Below are positions 32,496 through 42,030 of a stretch of DNA of 64,000 bases, one piece after another. Every line of letters begins with the position of its first letter. The first letter of the stretch is position 1. Source of the DNA: CADCVT01 sp035940955 (GTDB lineage: Bacteria > Actinomycetota > Thermoleophilia > Solirubrobacterales > Solirubrobacteraceae); the NCBI GenBank assembly GCA_035940955.1, contig DASZEJ010000174.1:1-64000 (forward strand), in the 5' to 3' direction. A program made the translations under genes and the position numbers. The notes under the pieces were generated by a model that saw only the letters and a program-made list of their open reading frames with translations, ran no database searches and was not told the origin of the DNA.

Positions 32496-35400
32496 ATGCA
32501 CGGTCGGTCGGGGGCGCGCGCAGCGGGCGCGACACGGTGGCAGGTGCTCATGCTTATTGCCGTCGTCGTCGCGGTGGCGGGGTTCGCACCGGCCGCCGCG
32601 GGCGCGGTCGGTGATCCCCGCGGCCCTGATCGTCCGCACCGGTCGCTGTCCTCGGAGCAGGCGCTCGCCGTGGCCGAGCACGAGCACGGCGACTCGATCG
32701 GACGCCCGCCGTGGCGGTCCCTCCGTCTCCGCGCCGGCGAGCGCGTCGAGCGCTACCTCACGGCGCACACCGCGCTCGTCGATCGCGGCGCCGGTCGGCG
32801 CGACGCGGTCGCGACCTCGGCGCTGCCGCTGCAGGTGCGCGACGCGGAGGGGATCCTCCGGCCCGTCGATCTGATGCTCGAGCGCGACGGCGTCGCGTAC
32901 GCGCCGGCCAATTCGCTCGTCCACCTGCGCCTCGGTGGCCGCGCCGGAGGCGGGGTCGCACTGGGGGACATAGGCGTGCGCATCACCCCGGTCGGGATCG
33001 ACGGCGATGCGCCCGGGATCGTCGCCGGAGACAAGATGTTCTACGGCAACGCGGCTCGGGACACCGATCTGGCCGCGCTCGCGCTGCCCGGCGGCGTCGA
33101 GCTGTACGCGCAGATGCGGTCGGCGGCCGCGCCCGAGCGACTGGCGTTCGCGGTCGACCTGCCGCGCGGCGCGCGGCTGCGCGAGGACCTCGGGTCGGGC
33201 GCGATCGCGATCGTCCGCGCCGGGCGCACGCTCGCGCACCTCGTGCCGCCCCGGGCCTGGGACGCCGATCGCCGGGCCGTGCCCGTCCGCTACGACCTGC
33301 GCGGTGACACGGTCGTGGTGGCCGTCGACCACCGGCGCCCCGGGACGCGGTACCCGGTCGTCGTCGACCCTGCCGTCATCGAAAGCTTTCGGAGCTGGCG
33401 CGGCGACCCGAACATGGACTACTCGGGTTGGAACTACGAGCCCGACTCCCTGAACAAGATCAAGGTCTGGTACGGCGACTGGTACCTCGGCCGGGGCCTG
33501 TACCTCTACAACCGCACCTCGACCGAGAGCTACGTCGGCACCGAGCACCGGCGCTGGCACTTCAACGTCCTCGGGTTCGGCGACGCCTTCATCTACCGCG
33601 CCGACTTCACCGACATGGTCCACGAGCCCAACTCGACCTGCGCGACCGAGGGCATCTTCAGCCGGCGCAACAACGCGTACGAGTCCGGCGCGTACAAGGA
33701 GCAGTGCTTCGGCTACAGCGACTACCGCACCCACACCGTGTGCTCGCGCAGCGACTGCCAGCCCACCGACAGCGCCGGCACCCCGAGCGCCACGACCGGC
33801 AACGCCGCGATGTTCGGCGTCAAGACGCCGAGCCTCGGCTTGCGGCCGAGCTTCACCGCGTACGCCGGCGGCGCGGCGATCTACCAGTACGACGTCGTCA
33901 AGCCGCTGATGGCGGCGTCGGGCATCCCGTCTACGTGGGTTCAGAGCGCCAGCGGGATGAAGGTCCGCGGCACCGACACGGGCATGGGGATGAGCAACGT
34001 CCGCGTGGTCTCGCCGGATCGCACGGACTGGGACCAGAGCCCCTACAAGGAGCCGATCCCCGGATGCTACGACCGCAAGAAGCGGTGCGCGAAGATCGTC
34101 GAGACGGACGCCTTCACGACGGGCAACCTACCCGAGGGCATCGTCCGGATCCGTGGCATCGGCACCGACATCATCGGCGACAGCACGACCACCGACTTCC
34201 CGCTCAAGCTCGATCGCAGCGCGCCGGACCTCAGCGTGGTCGGCGGGCTGCGGTCGCACGCCGGCCTCGTCATCTCCGAGGCCGCCTACGGCCTTCGCGC
34301 TGTGGCCAAGGACGGCTCGACCGCCAGCGCGTTGACGCAGCGGTCGGGGGTCAAGCGCCTCCAGATCCTCGTCGACGGCGTGGTCGTGGCGGGCGAGGAC
34401 GCCGACTGCACCGCGGGCAACTGCGAGAAGGTCGCCGAGTATGAGCTGCGGACGCAGGACTTCGCGGCAGGTCGCCACACGATCAAGGTCGTCGCGACCG
34501 ACCAGGTCGGCAACGAGAAGATCGACGAGTGGGTCGTGCACGTCGATCACGCGGCGGGCGCGCGCGATAGCTACAGCTTCACCGACGAGGCGGTGACGAC
34601 CACGACGAGCGCCCATGTGAATCTCGGCAACGGCAACCTGCTGTTCCGCGCCCGCGACTTCGCGGGCGGCTCCACCGGCCCGGAACTCGCGCTCGCGCGC
34701 TCGTACAACAGCCGGGTCGCCCGTGTTCGCGGCGGCCTCTTCGGCAACGGCTGGTCGCTGGACGGCGGCACCGACGTCCGGCTCGCAGCGGACGCGGACG
34801 GCGTGGTGCGGTTCACTGGGCCGTCCGGCTACGTCGCGTCGTTCCAGCCGAGCGGCGCCGGGTTCACGCAGCCGCGCGGCCTCAGCGCCGCGCTGCGGCG
34901 CCTCGACGACGGACGCTACGAGCTGGAGTTCGTCGACACCGGAGACCTCTACCGCTTCGACGCGAACGGCAGGCTCGAGTCGATCCTCGACGAGGACGCC
35001 GGCAGCGTGTACTTCGAGCACGACGGCGCCGGCAGGCTGACGCGCATGCGCAACGACGACGGGGACGAGGTCACCTTCGTCCTCGACGGGGCCGGGCGCG
35101 TCGAGCGGGCCACGACCCCCGAGGGCACGCACCGCTTCACGTACGACGACGCCGGCAACCTCACGAGCCACGCCGATCCCGCCGAACGCGCGACGACGTA
35201 CGGCTACGACGGGTCCAACCGGCTCACCCGCGTGACGCCACCGGGCGAGAACCCGTTGAGCGTCGGCTACGACGAGCGCGGGCAGGTCACCTTCCTGCGC
35301 CGTGTCACCGACTCGTCGGCTGGCACCGGGCCGACCACAGCGTTCACTTTCGGCGCCGGCGTGGCGACAGTCACGCCTCCCGGCGGCGTCGTCCAGACCC

Positions 35401-37067
35401 ATCATCACGACGAGACGCTGTTCGTGACGCAGGCGTCGGTGGGGTCGGGCCCCTCGATCGCGCTGTCCGGGACGCTGCACGAACGCGCCGAGCAGCAGCT
35501 CGACCGCGGGACCGCCTACGGGCTGACCGTGACCGCGAACGACGGCAACGCCGGCGTCGACTCGCTCGACGTGAACGTCGACACGGCGGTCGAGCTGGCG
35601 GTCGACGACGCGTGCGCGGGCTCCTGCACGGCGTCGCGGTCGCTCAGCGTTGACCCGGCCGACTACGAGTCGGGCGAGTACGTCGTCGAGGCGTTCGCGG
35701 ACGACGGCGACGAGCGGTGGACCAGGCGCCGCTTCATCGTGCGCATCCCCGCGGCGCCGGCGCCGTCCTCGGCGTCGACGGAGGAGGACCCGGACGTGAG
35801 CACGAACTCCCGTCGCTTCCGGGCCGACTTCGGCCTTCGCTCGGACGAGGCCTACCTCGATTCGGTCAACGCCGACCCCGCGAACCGCGCGCGCGCGACC
35901 GAGTACGGCGTGCCGCTCACCGCGGCGGAGCTGGCCGACATCCAGGCACGCGAAGACGTCCAGGGCGCGCTGCACATCGTCAAGAACTACGTCACGCAAC
36001 ACGCACTCGGGTCGTCCTTCGCAGGCACGTGGACCGACCATCCGAACGGCGGCATCGTCTACGTCGGCTTCACCGCGGACGCCCAAGCGCACGTCGACGC
36101 GATCAAGCAGCTCTTCCCGTACCCGACGCGCCTGCGGGCGTTCACGGCCGAGCGCAGCCGATCCTCGCTGGACGCCACCCACGAGCAGATCCGCAACGAT
36201 CTGGAGCTGCTCCGCTCGCTCATGATCGACGTGAGGAGCATCGTGACGATGAACCAGGGCAACACGGTCGAGGTCGGCGTCCGGGGGCTGAACGCCGTGG
36301 AGGCGACGCAGCTCAGGCTCCGCTACGGCGACTGGATCCAGCCGTACGAAGACGACCCGGGCGACCACAGCTCACGGGGCGACCTGCACCGCCGCATCTA
36401 TCCCGGTTTGCGGATCGAGGCCGACGAACCGCGTGGACCCGACTGCACCGCGGCTTACAGCGCACGCAGCCTCGTCCGCCGGCGCGGCGGCGGGTACGTG
36501 TACTCGACGTCCACGGCCGGCCACTGCGGCGGCGAGAACGATGTCGTCTGGCACCAGGGCGGCAGAAGGATCGGGCACACGACGGCCAGCCAGTACAAGA
36601 GCCGCGCGCGAGCGAACAGCAAGGCGCCCATTCAACTCGACGTGCAGGTCATCAGCTCGAACCGCCGGCGCGTCGGCAAGCGGATCTGGGGGCCCGACTT
36701 CCGGCGCACGCTCATCGCCGTCGAGACTCCCGCTGTTAGCGAACACGAGGGGAACGTCGTCTGCATCACCGGCGAGGAGACCGGCAACAGCTGCGGCGAG
36801 CTCAAGACGACGAATGCGACGAAGACGAGCAAGGACGGGGTGGAGCTGATCCAGCAGCGCTTGGCGACCTACGACGCCGACGGCGGCGACAGCGGCGCAG
36901 CGATCTACCGGAAGGCGCGCGGCCGGCGGGCGATCGCGGTGGGGCTGCACCAGGGCTGGATCCGCCGGACGGAGGACGCCTTCGCGAAGCGCCACGTCTA
37001 CGGCCACGTCCGGTTCCTCGAGTCGATCTACAACCTGAGGGTCTGCGTGCAGGGGCTGTGCGGGTAG
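32496..37067 (+). CDS. Giant secreted RHS-like protein with C-terminal trypsin-like (S1) protease
   Basis: A 1523-residue protein. A signal peptide (1 to about 38) is followed by a long beta-rich region, an RHS/DUF6531-type start (LARSYNSRVARVRGGLFGNG near 733) and five or six YD repeats (about 819-940, such as YDDAGNLTS and YGYDGSNRLTR). There is no full RHS barrel plug. A pro-domain-like stretch follows (about 1108-1295), then an S1 protease with His1343 in STAGHCG, Asp1382 in PIQLDVQVIS and Ser1466 in GGDSGAAIY. The protease is closest to streptogrisin/alpha-lytic types. ATG 32496 is preferred over GTG 32466 because of its AGGGGA and the signal peptide. Role unknown; secreted toxin or extracellular protease. 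Confidence 0.85.
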   Translation: MHGRSGARAAGATRWQVLMLIAVVVAVAGFAPAAAGAVGDPRGPDRPHRSLSSEQALAVAEHEHGDSIGRPPWRSLRLRAGERVERYLTAHTALVDRGAGRRDAVATSALPLQVRDAEGILRPVDLMLERDGVAYAPANSLVHLRLGGRAGGGVALGDIGVRITPVGIDGDAPGIVAGDKMFYGNAARDTDLAALALPGGVELYAQMRSAAAPERLAFAVDLPRGARLREDLGSGAIAIVRAGRTLAHLVPPRAWDADRRAVPVRYDLRGDTVVVAVDHRRPGTRYPVVVDPAVIESFRSWRGDPNMDYSGWNYEPDSLNKIKVWYGDWYLGRGLYLYNRTSTESYVGTEHRRWHFNVLGFGDAFIYRADFTDMVHEPNSTCATEGIFSRRNNAYESGAYKEQCFGYSDYRTHTVCSRSDCQPTDSAGTPSATTGNAAMFGVKTPSLGLRPSFTAYAGGAAIYQYDVVKPLMAASGIPSTWVQSASGMKVRGTDTGMGMSNVRVVSPDRTDWDQSPYKEPIPGCYDRKKRCAKIVETDAFTTGNLPEGIVRIRGIGTDIIGDSTTTDFPLKLDRSAPDLSVVGGLRSHAGLVISEAAYGLRAVAKDGSTASALTQRSGVKRLQILVDGVVVAGEDADCTAGNCEKVAEYELRTQDFAAGRHTIKVVATDQVGNEKIDEWVVHVDHAAGARDSYSFTDEAVTTTTSAHVNLGNGNLLFRARDFAGGSTGPELALARSYNSRVARVRGGLFGNGWSLDGGTDVRLAADADGVVRFTGPSGYVASFQPSGAGFTQPRGLSAALRRLDDGRYELEFVDTGDLYRFDANGRLESILDEDAGSVYFEHDGAGRLTRMRNDDGDEVTFVLDGAGRVERATTPEGTHRFTYDDAGNLTSHADPAERATTYGYDGSNRLTRVTPPGENPLSVGYDERGQVTFLRRVTDSSAGTGPTTAFTFGAGVATVTPPGGVVQTHHHDETLFVTQASVGSGPSIALSGTLHERAEQQLDRGTAYGLTVTANDGNAGVDSLDVNVDTAVELAVDDACAGSCTASRSLSVDPADYESGEYVVEAFADDGDERWTRRRFIVRIPAAPAPSSASTEEDPDVSTNSRRFRADFGLRSDEAYLDSVNADPANRARATEYGVPLTAAELADIQAREDVQGALHIVKNYVTQHALGSSFAGTWTDHPNGGIVYVGFTADAQAHVDAIKQLFPYPTRLRAFTAERSRSSLDATHEQIRNDLELLRSLMIDVRSIVTMNQGNTVEVGVRGLNAVEATQLRLRYGDWIQPYEDDPGDHSSRGDLHRRIYPGLRIEADEPRGPDCTAAYSARSLVRRRGGGYVYSTSTAGHCGGENDVVWHQGGRRIGHTTASQYKSRARANSKAPIQLDVQVISSNRRRVGKRIWGPDFRRTLIAVETPAVSEHEGNVVCITGEETGNSCGELKTTNATKTSKDGVELIQQRLATYDADGGDSGAAIYRKARGRRAIAVGLHQGWIRRTEDAFAKRHVYGHVRFLESIYNLRVCVQGLCG

Positions 37068-37465
37068 GAGGCCGGCGCGCGGCGGCCGCCCTCGCGGCCG
37101 TCGCGCTCGGGGTGCTGTGGGCGGGTTGGATGGCGGTGGCGGTCTCGCTCGCCCCCCTCGGCGGGCCGAGCGAGTCGCTGCGCGACGCGCTCGGTCTGGG
37201 CGCCACCGCGTTCTGCCGCCCGCACTGGGTCGAGGTGGCACAGCTCGGGCTCGCCGTGCTCGCGGTCTCGGGCCCGGTGGCGCTGGCTCGTGCGGCGCGG
37301 CGCCGGGCGGGCTCGTGGGCGGCCGTGCTGCTTGCGGGCGTGGCGTTCGCCGCGCTGGCGGCGATCTGGGTGAGCGCCACGAGCGCCGGGGACTGCGGGT
37401 TCGGGAGCGAAGACGCAGCCCGATCGGAGCTGCTTCGAGGTCTCGCAGCCCTGATTCCCTCCTGA
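37058..37465 (+). CDS. Small membrane protein overlapping the RHS-protease gene
   Basis: A 135-residue protein with three hydrophobic helices (about 8-32, 58-78 and 85-105) and a short external C-terminus with a Cys. It is not recognised. The GTG start lies within the last 10 nt of the RHS-protease gene, which implies coupled translation. Such tight linkage is usual for toxin and immunity pairs, so a protective or export role is possible, but this is inference only. It ends 36 nt before dxr. Confidence 0.6.
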   Translation: MRVGGRRAAAALAAVALGVLWAGWMAVAVSLAPLGGPSESLRDALGLGATAFCRPHWVEVAQLGLAVLAVSGPVALARAARRRAGSWAAVLLAGVAFAALAAIWVSATSAGDCGFGSEDAARSELLRGLAALIPS

Positions 37466-37501
37466 CGGGAGCCAGGCGGCGCCCTGCTTCAATGGCACCC
37501 A

Positions 37502-38656
37502 GTGGCCCCCCGCCGCCTGCTCATCCTCGGCTCGACCGGCTCGATCGGCACGCAGGCGCTCGACGTGGTCGAGCGGTCGGGCGGGTTCGAGCTGGCGGGG
37601 CTGTCGGCCGAGCGGTCGTGGGAGGCGCTGGTCGAGCAGGCGCGCCGGTTCGGCGTGCGGCGGATCGCGCTGGGGGACGCCGACGCCGCGTCGCGGGCGG
37701 CCGAGGCGTGGACGGACGGCGAGGTGCTCTCCGGGCCGGAGGGGCTCGTGCGGCTGGTCGTCGAGTCCGGCGCCGACCTCGTCCTCAACGCGCTCGTCGG
37801 CTCGGCCGGGCTGGGGCCGACGGTCGCGACGCTGGGGGAGGGGATCGACCTCGCGCTGGCCAACAAGGAGTCGCTCGTCGTCGGCGGCGAGCTGGTCACC
37901 GCGCTGGCCGAGGCCACCGGCGCGCAGATCCTGCCCGTCGACTCCGAGCACTCGGCGCTGCACCAGCTCCTGTCCTCCGAGCGGCCGGGCGCCGTCGAGA
38001 AGCTCGTCCTCACCGCGTCGGGCGGCCCGTTCCGCGGGCGCACGCGCGACCAGCTCGGCGGCGTGACGATCGAGGAGGCGCTCGCCCACCCGACGTGGGC
38101 GATGGGCGGGAAGATCACCGTCGACTCGGCGACGCTGATGAACAAGGGCCTCGAGGTGATCGAGGCCCACCACCTGTTCGGCACGCCGTACGACCGGATC
38201 GACGTCGTCGTGCATCCGCAGTCGATCGTCCACTCGTACGTCCTCTTGTGCGACGGCGCGGCGCTGGCGCACCTCGGCCGCCCCGACATGCGCGTCCCGA
38301 TCGCCTACGCCCTGCACCATCCCGAGCGCGTCGACGTCCCGGTCGCCCCGCTCGACCTGGCGGCCGTCGGGTCGCTGACGTTCGAGCCGGTCGACGAGGA
38401 GGCGTTCCCGTGCCTGCGCCTGGCGCGCGAGGCCGCGCTGGCGGGTGGCACGGCCCCGTGCGTGCTCAACGCGGCCAACGAGGTCGCCGTCCACGCGTTC
38501 CTCTCGGGGCGCCTTCCCTTCCTGGGGATCGCGGACGTGATCGAGGAGGCGCTGGAACGCGTCCCCGCCCGGCGCGTCCACGCCTTCGAGACGCTCTACG
38601 AGGCCGACCGCGAGGCCCGCGCGGCCGCGAGCGAGCTGATCGGGGCGCGCGCGTGA
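37502..38656 (+). CDS. dxr: 1-deoxy-D-xylulose 5-phosphate reductoisomerase
   Basis: A 384-residue NADPH enzyme converting DXP to MEP in the non-mevalonate isoprenoid pathway. It shows the NADPH motif LGSTGSIGTQALDV, NKESLVVGGEL, PVDSEHSALHQLL, TASGGPFRG and NKGLEVIEAHHLF. It starts with GTG 37502 and overlaps rseP by 4 nt. It is separated from cdsA by the RHS-protease island. Confidence 0.96.
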   Translation: MAPRRLLILGSTGSIGTQALDVVERSGGFELAGLSAERSWEALVEQARRFGVRRIALGDADAASRAAEAWTDGEVLSGPEGLVRLVVESGADLVLNALVGSAGLGPTVATLGEGIDLALANKESLVVGGELVTALAEATGAQILPVDSEHSALHQLLSSERPGAVEKLVLTASGGPFRGRTRDQLGGVTIEEALAHPTWAMGGKITVDSATLMNKGLEVIEAHHLFGTPYDRIDVVVHPQSIVHSYVLLCDGAALAHLGRPDMRVPIAYALHHPERVDVPVAPLDLAAVGSLTFEPVDEEAFPCLRLAREAALAGGTAPCVLNAANEVAVHAFLSGRLPFLGIADVIEEALERVPARRVHAFETLYEADREARAAASELIGARA

Positions 38657-39756
38657 CGGTCGTCCTCGCCGCGCTGGTGACGTTCGTCGGGATCGCGCTG
38701 CTGGTCGTGCTCCACGAGGCCGGCCACTTCGCCGCCGCCAAGGCGGTCGGGATGCGCGTCGAGAAGTTCTCGCTGTTCTTCGGGCCGTGGCTGTGGAAGG
38801 TGCAGCGCGGCGAGACGACGTACGGCATCGCCACGATCCCGCTCGGCGGCTACGTGAAGATCAGCGGGATGAACCCGCACGAGCCGCTGCCTCCGGACGT
38901 GGTGCCGCGGGCCTTCTACCGCCAGCCGGTGTGGAAGCGGATCGTCGTCATCGGCGCCGGCCCGGCGGTCAACTTCGTGCTGGCGTTCGCGATCCTGTGG
39001 GTGTTCTTCGCGGTCGAGCCGATCGCCGACGAGAGCAGGCCGGCGCTGCCGGTCGTCGAGTCCGTGTCGCCCGGCAGCCCGGCGGTCGGGGTGCTGCGAC
39101 CCGGCGACCGCATCGTCGCGGTCGACGGCGTGCGCGGCGACTCCACGCGAATTCGCAGCCAGATCGGCACGCACCGCTGCGCCGGCGCGCAGAGGCCCGG
39201 CTGCCGCGCCGCGGAGCCGGCCGTCCTGACCGTGGTGCGCGACGGGCGCGAGGTGACCGAGCGCGTCCGGCCGCGCTACGACGCCGCCACCCGGCGGCCG
39301 CTCATCGGCTTCCAGTTCCGGACCGCCCAGAAGCAGCTCGGCGTGGGCCAGGCCGCCGCGCACAGCGTCGAGACCATGTGGCTGATCACGCGCCGGACGG
39401 TGGAGACGATCGCCGGCATCTTCTACGACGCCCGCAAGCGCGACGAGGTCGGCAGCATCGTCGGCGGCTACGAGACGACGCGCCGCGCGTTCGAGTACGA
39501 CGCCGGCCAGGCCGTCGCGATCCTCGGGCTGATCTCGCTCTCGCTCGCGGTCATCAACCTCGCGCCGTTCCTCCCGCTCGACGGCGGTCACATCTTCTGG
39601 GCGCTCGCGGAGAAGCTGCGCGGCCGCGCCATCTCGTTCCGCACGATGGAGAAGGCGAGCGTCGTCGGCTTCATGCTCGTTTTGCTGTTGTTCTTCATCG
39701 GGGTAACGAACGACGTAGAGCGGCTGCGGGACGGCACGTTCGACCGGTTGCGTTAG
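38653..39756 (+). CDS. rseP: RIP metalloprotease RseP / site-2 protease
   Basis: A 367-residue intramembrane zinc protease. HEAGH is in VVLHEAGHFAAAKAVGMRVE on the first helix; a PDZ domain (about 130-225) contains VSPGSPAVGVLRPGDRIVAVDG; and the third ligand region is VINLAPFLPLDGGHIFWAL. It cleaves anti-sigma factors or signal-peptide remnants in other bacteria. The GTG overlaps the dxr stop, as expected for the dxr-rseP pair. Confidence 0.94.
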   Translation: MTVVLAALVTFVGIALLVVLHEAGHFAAAKAVGMRVEKFSLFFGPWLWKVQRGETTYGIATIPLGGYVKISGMNPHEPLPPDVVPRAFYRQPVWKRIVVIGAGPAVNFVLAFAILWVFFAVEPIADESRPALPVVESVSPGSPAVGVLRPGDRIVAVDGVRGDSTRIRSQIGTHRCAGAQRPGCRAAEPAVLTVVRDGREVTERVRPRYDAATRRPLIGFQFRTAQKQLGVGQAAAHSVETMWLITRRTVETIAGIFYDARKRDEVGSIVGGYETTRRAFEYDAGQAVAILGLISLSLAVINLAPFLPLDGGHIFWALAEKLRGRAISFRTMEKASVVGFMLVLLLFFIGVTNDVERLRDGTFDRLR

Positions 39757-39799
39757 CGTCCCGGCCGCCGGCTGTTCAGGGTCCGAAAGGGGAGCTGGG

Positions 39800-41614
39800 A
39801 TGGAGAGCAGCACCGTTGATCGCGCCGACACGCCGCTCGAGGCGGCCCTCGGCGTCAAGACCGTCATCGAGGCGTTCCACCGGACCGCGCGCGAGCACGC
39901 CGGCGACACGGCGATCCGCACGCGCGGCGACGACTTCGCGATCACCTGGGGCGAGCTGCGCGAACGTGTCGACCGGCTCGCCGCGGGCCTGCACAAGCTC
40001 GGGCTGCGCAAGGGCGACACGCTCGCGCTGATGTTCCCCAACCAGTTCGAGTTCCACCTCGCCGACCTGGCGGGGATGACGGTCGGCGCGACGCCGTTCT
40101 CGCTCTACGTCACCGCCTCGCCGGACCAGATCGAGTACGTCGTCGGCGACGCCGGGGCGAAGATCGCCGTCGTCGACCAGCAGTTCGCCGACCGCTTCCT
40201 GGCGGTCAAGGACCGGCTGGAGAAGCTCGAGCACGTCGTCGTCGTCGGCGACGCTCCGGAGGGCACGCTGTCGCTGCAGGACGTCGAGGGCGACCCGGAC
40301 CCCGACTTCGACGCCGAGGCGGCGGCCGCCGCGGTCAAGCCCGAGGACCTGCTGACGCTGATCTACACGTCCGGCACCACCGGCCCGCCGAAGGGCGTCG
40401 AGCTGACGCACGACAACCTCATCAAGTCGATCGAGGGCTTCACGCAGATCATCGACTTCCCGCCGAACGGGCGGGTCATCTCGTGGCTGCCGAACGCGCA
40501 CGTCGCCGAGCGCAACGCGCACCACTACATCCCGATCGTGATGGGGCTGGAGGTCACGATCTGCGACGACCCGCGCAAGATCGTCGAGGTCCTGCCCGAG
40601 GTGAACCCGAACTGGTTCTTCGCGGTCCCTCGGATCTGGGAGAAGATCAAGGCCGGCCTGGAGTCGAAGCTCGCCGCGGCGCCCGAGGAGCAGGCCCAGC
40701 AGGCGCGCCAGGCGCTCGACGCCGCGATCAAGAAGGTGCGGCTCGAGCAGGCGGGCGAGGAGGTCCCGGAGGAGCTGGCCAAGGCGGTCCAGCAGGCGGA
40801 CGAGAACATGTTCGTCCACCTGCGCAAGGCGCTGGGCCTCAACGACTTCGAGGCGTGCAACGTCGGCGCCGCCCCGACGCCCCCGGAGGTGCTCGAGTTC
40901 TTCCACGCGATCGGCGTCCCGATCGCCGAGCTGTGGGGGATGAGCGAGACGTGCGGCTACGGGACGACGAACCCGCCGCACGGGCGCATCAAGATCGGCA
41001 CCGTCGGCCCGCCGGCGCCTGGGTGCGAGGTCAAGCTGGCCGAGGACGGCGAACTGCTCGTGCGCGGCCCGTTCGTGATGAAGGGCTACCGCAACCAGCC
41101 GGACAAGACGGCCGAGGCGCTGGTCGACGGCTGGCTGCACACCGGCGACGTGGCGCAGATCGACGAGGACGGCTACGTCAAGATCGTCGACCGCAAGAAG
41201 GAGCTCATCATCAACGCCGCCGGCAAGAACATGTCGCCGGCGAACATCGAGTCCGAGCTCAAGAGCGCCGGCCCGCTGATCGGGCAGGCGGCGGTGATCG
41301 GCGACCGGCGCCCGTACAACGTCGCGCTGATCGTCCTGGACGCCGACGGCGCCCCGGGGTGGGCGCAGAAGAACGGCGTGGAGGACGCGTCGCTCGAGTC
41401 CCTGGCACGCGACGAGAAGCTGCGCGAGGCGGTCCAGGCCGAGGTCGACCGGGCCAACGAGAAGCTCTCCCGGGTGGAGCAGATCAAGAAGTTCCACATC
41501 GTCGAGGGCGACTGGCAGCCGGGCGGCGACGAGTTGACGCCGACGATGAAGCTCAAGCGCAAGCCGATCCAGGAGAAGTACGAGAAGGAGATCGAGGCGC
41601 TGTACGCGCGGTAG
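39800..41614 (+). CDS. Long-chain-fatty-acid--CoA ligase (AMP-forming)
   Basis: A 604-residue ANL-superfamily enzyme. The ATP loop is YTSGTTGPPKGVELTHDN, followed by WGMSETCGYGTTNPP, GWLHTGDVAQIDEDGYVKIV and the C-terminal catalytic Lys region TPTMKLKRKPIQEKY. An insert of Lys/Glu-rich helices at about 285-350 is typical of the FadD15/ACSL-like branch. It activates fatty acids for lipid synthesis or degradation. GGGGAGCTGGG before ATG 39800 offers a Shine-Dalgarno. Confidence 0.92.
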   Translation: MESSTVDRADTPLEAALGVKTVIEAFHRTAREHAGDTAIRTRGDDFAITWGELRERVDRLAAGLHKLGLRKGDTLALMFPNQFEFHLADLAGMTVGATPFSLYVTASPDQIEYVVGDAGAKIAVVDQQFADRFLAVKDRLEKLEHVVVVGDAPEGTLSLQDVEGDPDPDFDAEAAAAAVKPEDLLTLIYTSGTTGPPKGVELTHDNLIKSIEGFTQIIDFPPNGRVISWLPNAHVAERNAHHYIPIVMGLEVTICDDPRKIVEVLPEVNPNWFFAVPRIWEKIKAGLESKLAAAPEEQAQQARQALDAAIKKVRLEQAGEEVPEELAKAVQQADENMFVHLRKALGLNDFEACNVGAAPTPPEVLEFFHAIGVPIAELWGMSETCGYGTTNPPHGRIKIGTVGPPAPGCEVKLAEDGELLVRGPFVMKGYRNQPDKTAEALVDGWLHTGDVAQIDEDGYVKIVDRKKELIINAAGKNMSPANIESELKSAGPLIGQAAVIGDRRPYNVALIVLDADGAPGWAQKNGVEDASLESLARDEKLREAVQAEVDRANEKLSRVEQIKKFHIVEGDWQPGGDELTPTMKLKRKPIQEKYEKEIEALYAR

Positions 41615-41682
41615 GGCGGGGCGGCGCGGCGCGGCGCGGGCGCTAGCCTGCCGCGCCGACCGATGCCGCACCGCGACCTTCC

Positions 41683-42030
41683 ATGACGATCCTGCTCGTC
41701 GGCCTCGGCGGCGTGGGCGGGGTCCTGCTTCGCTACGGCCTCACCGAGTGGCTGCAGTCGATCTGGACCGTGGCCGCCGTCAACGCCGTGGGGTCGTTCG
41801 CGCTCGGCCTGCTCGTGCAGGCCGGCGGAGGGCTGCCCGCCGACGTCCGCCTCGCGCTCGGCGTCGGGTTCCTGGGCGGCTTCACGACGCTCTCGACGCT
41901 GACGGTGCAGACCGTCCTCGAGGCCGACGCCGGCCGCCCCGGGACCGCCGCGCTGTACTTCGCCGTCAGCACGTTCGGCGGCCTGGCGTGCGCCCTCGCC
42001 GGAAGCCTGACCGGGCGGGCGCTGTCGTGA
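41683..42030 (+). CDS. crcB: Fluoride efflux channel CrcB
   Basis: A 115-residue Fluc channel subunit with four helices. Family features are GGVLLRYGL, NAVGSFALGLL and GFLGGFTTLSTLTVQ. The last usually reads FTTFSTF, whose two Phe line the fluoride pore; here both are Leu. Single genes in this family form dual-topology dimers, and paired genes form heterodimers; no second crcB is in the window. A TAGCCT box is at 41644-41649. It overlaps the decayed kinase gene by 4 nt. Confidence 0.88.
   Translation: MTILLVGLGGVGGVLLRYGLTEWLQSIWTVAAVNAVGSFALGLLVQAGGGLPADVRLALGVGFLGGFTTLSTLTVQTVLEADAGRPGTAALYFAVSTFGGLACALAGSLTGRALS

Noticed and set aside
31674..37501. Insertion by an IS element or integrase
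   Set aside because: No transposase, integrase, terminal inverted repeat or attachment-like repeat was seen at either edge of the island.
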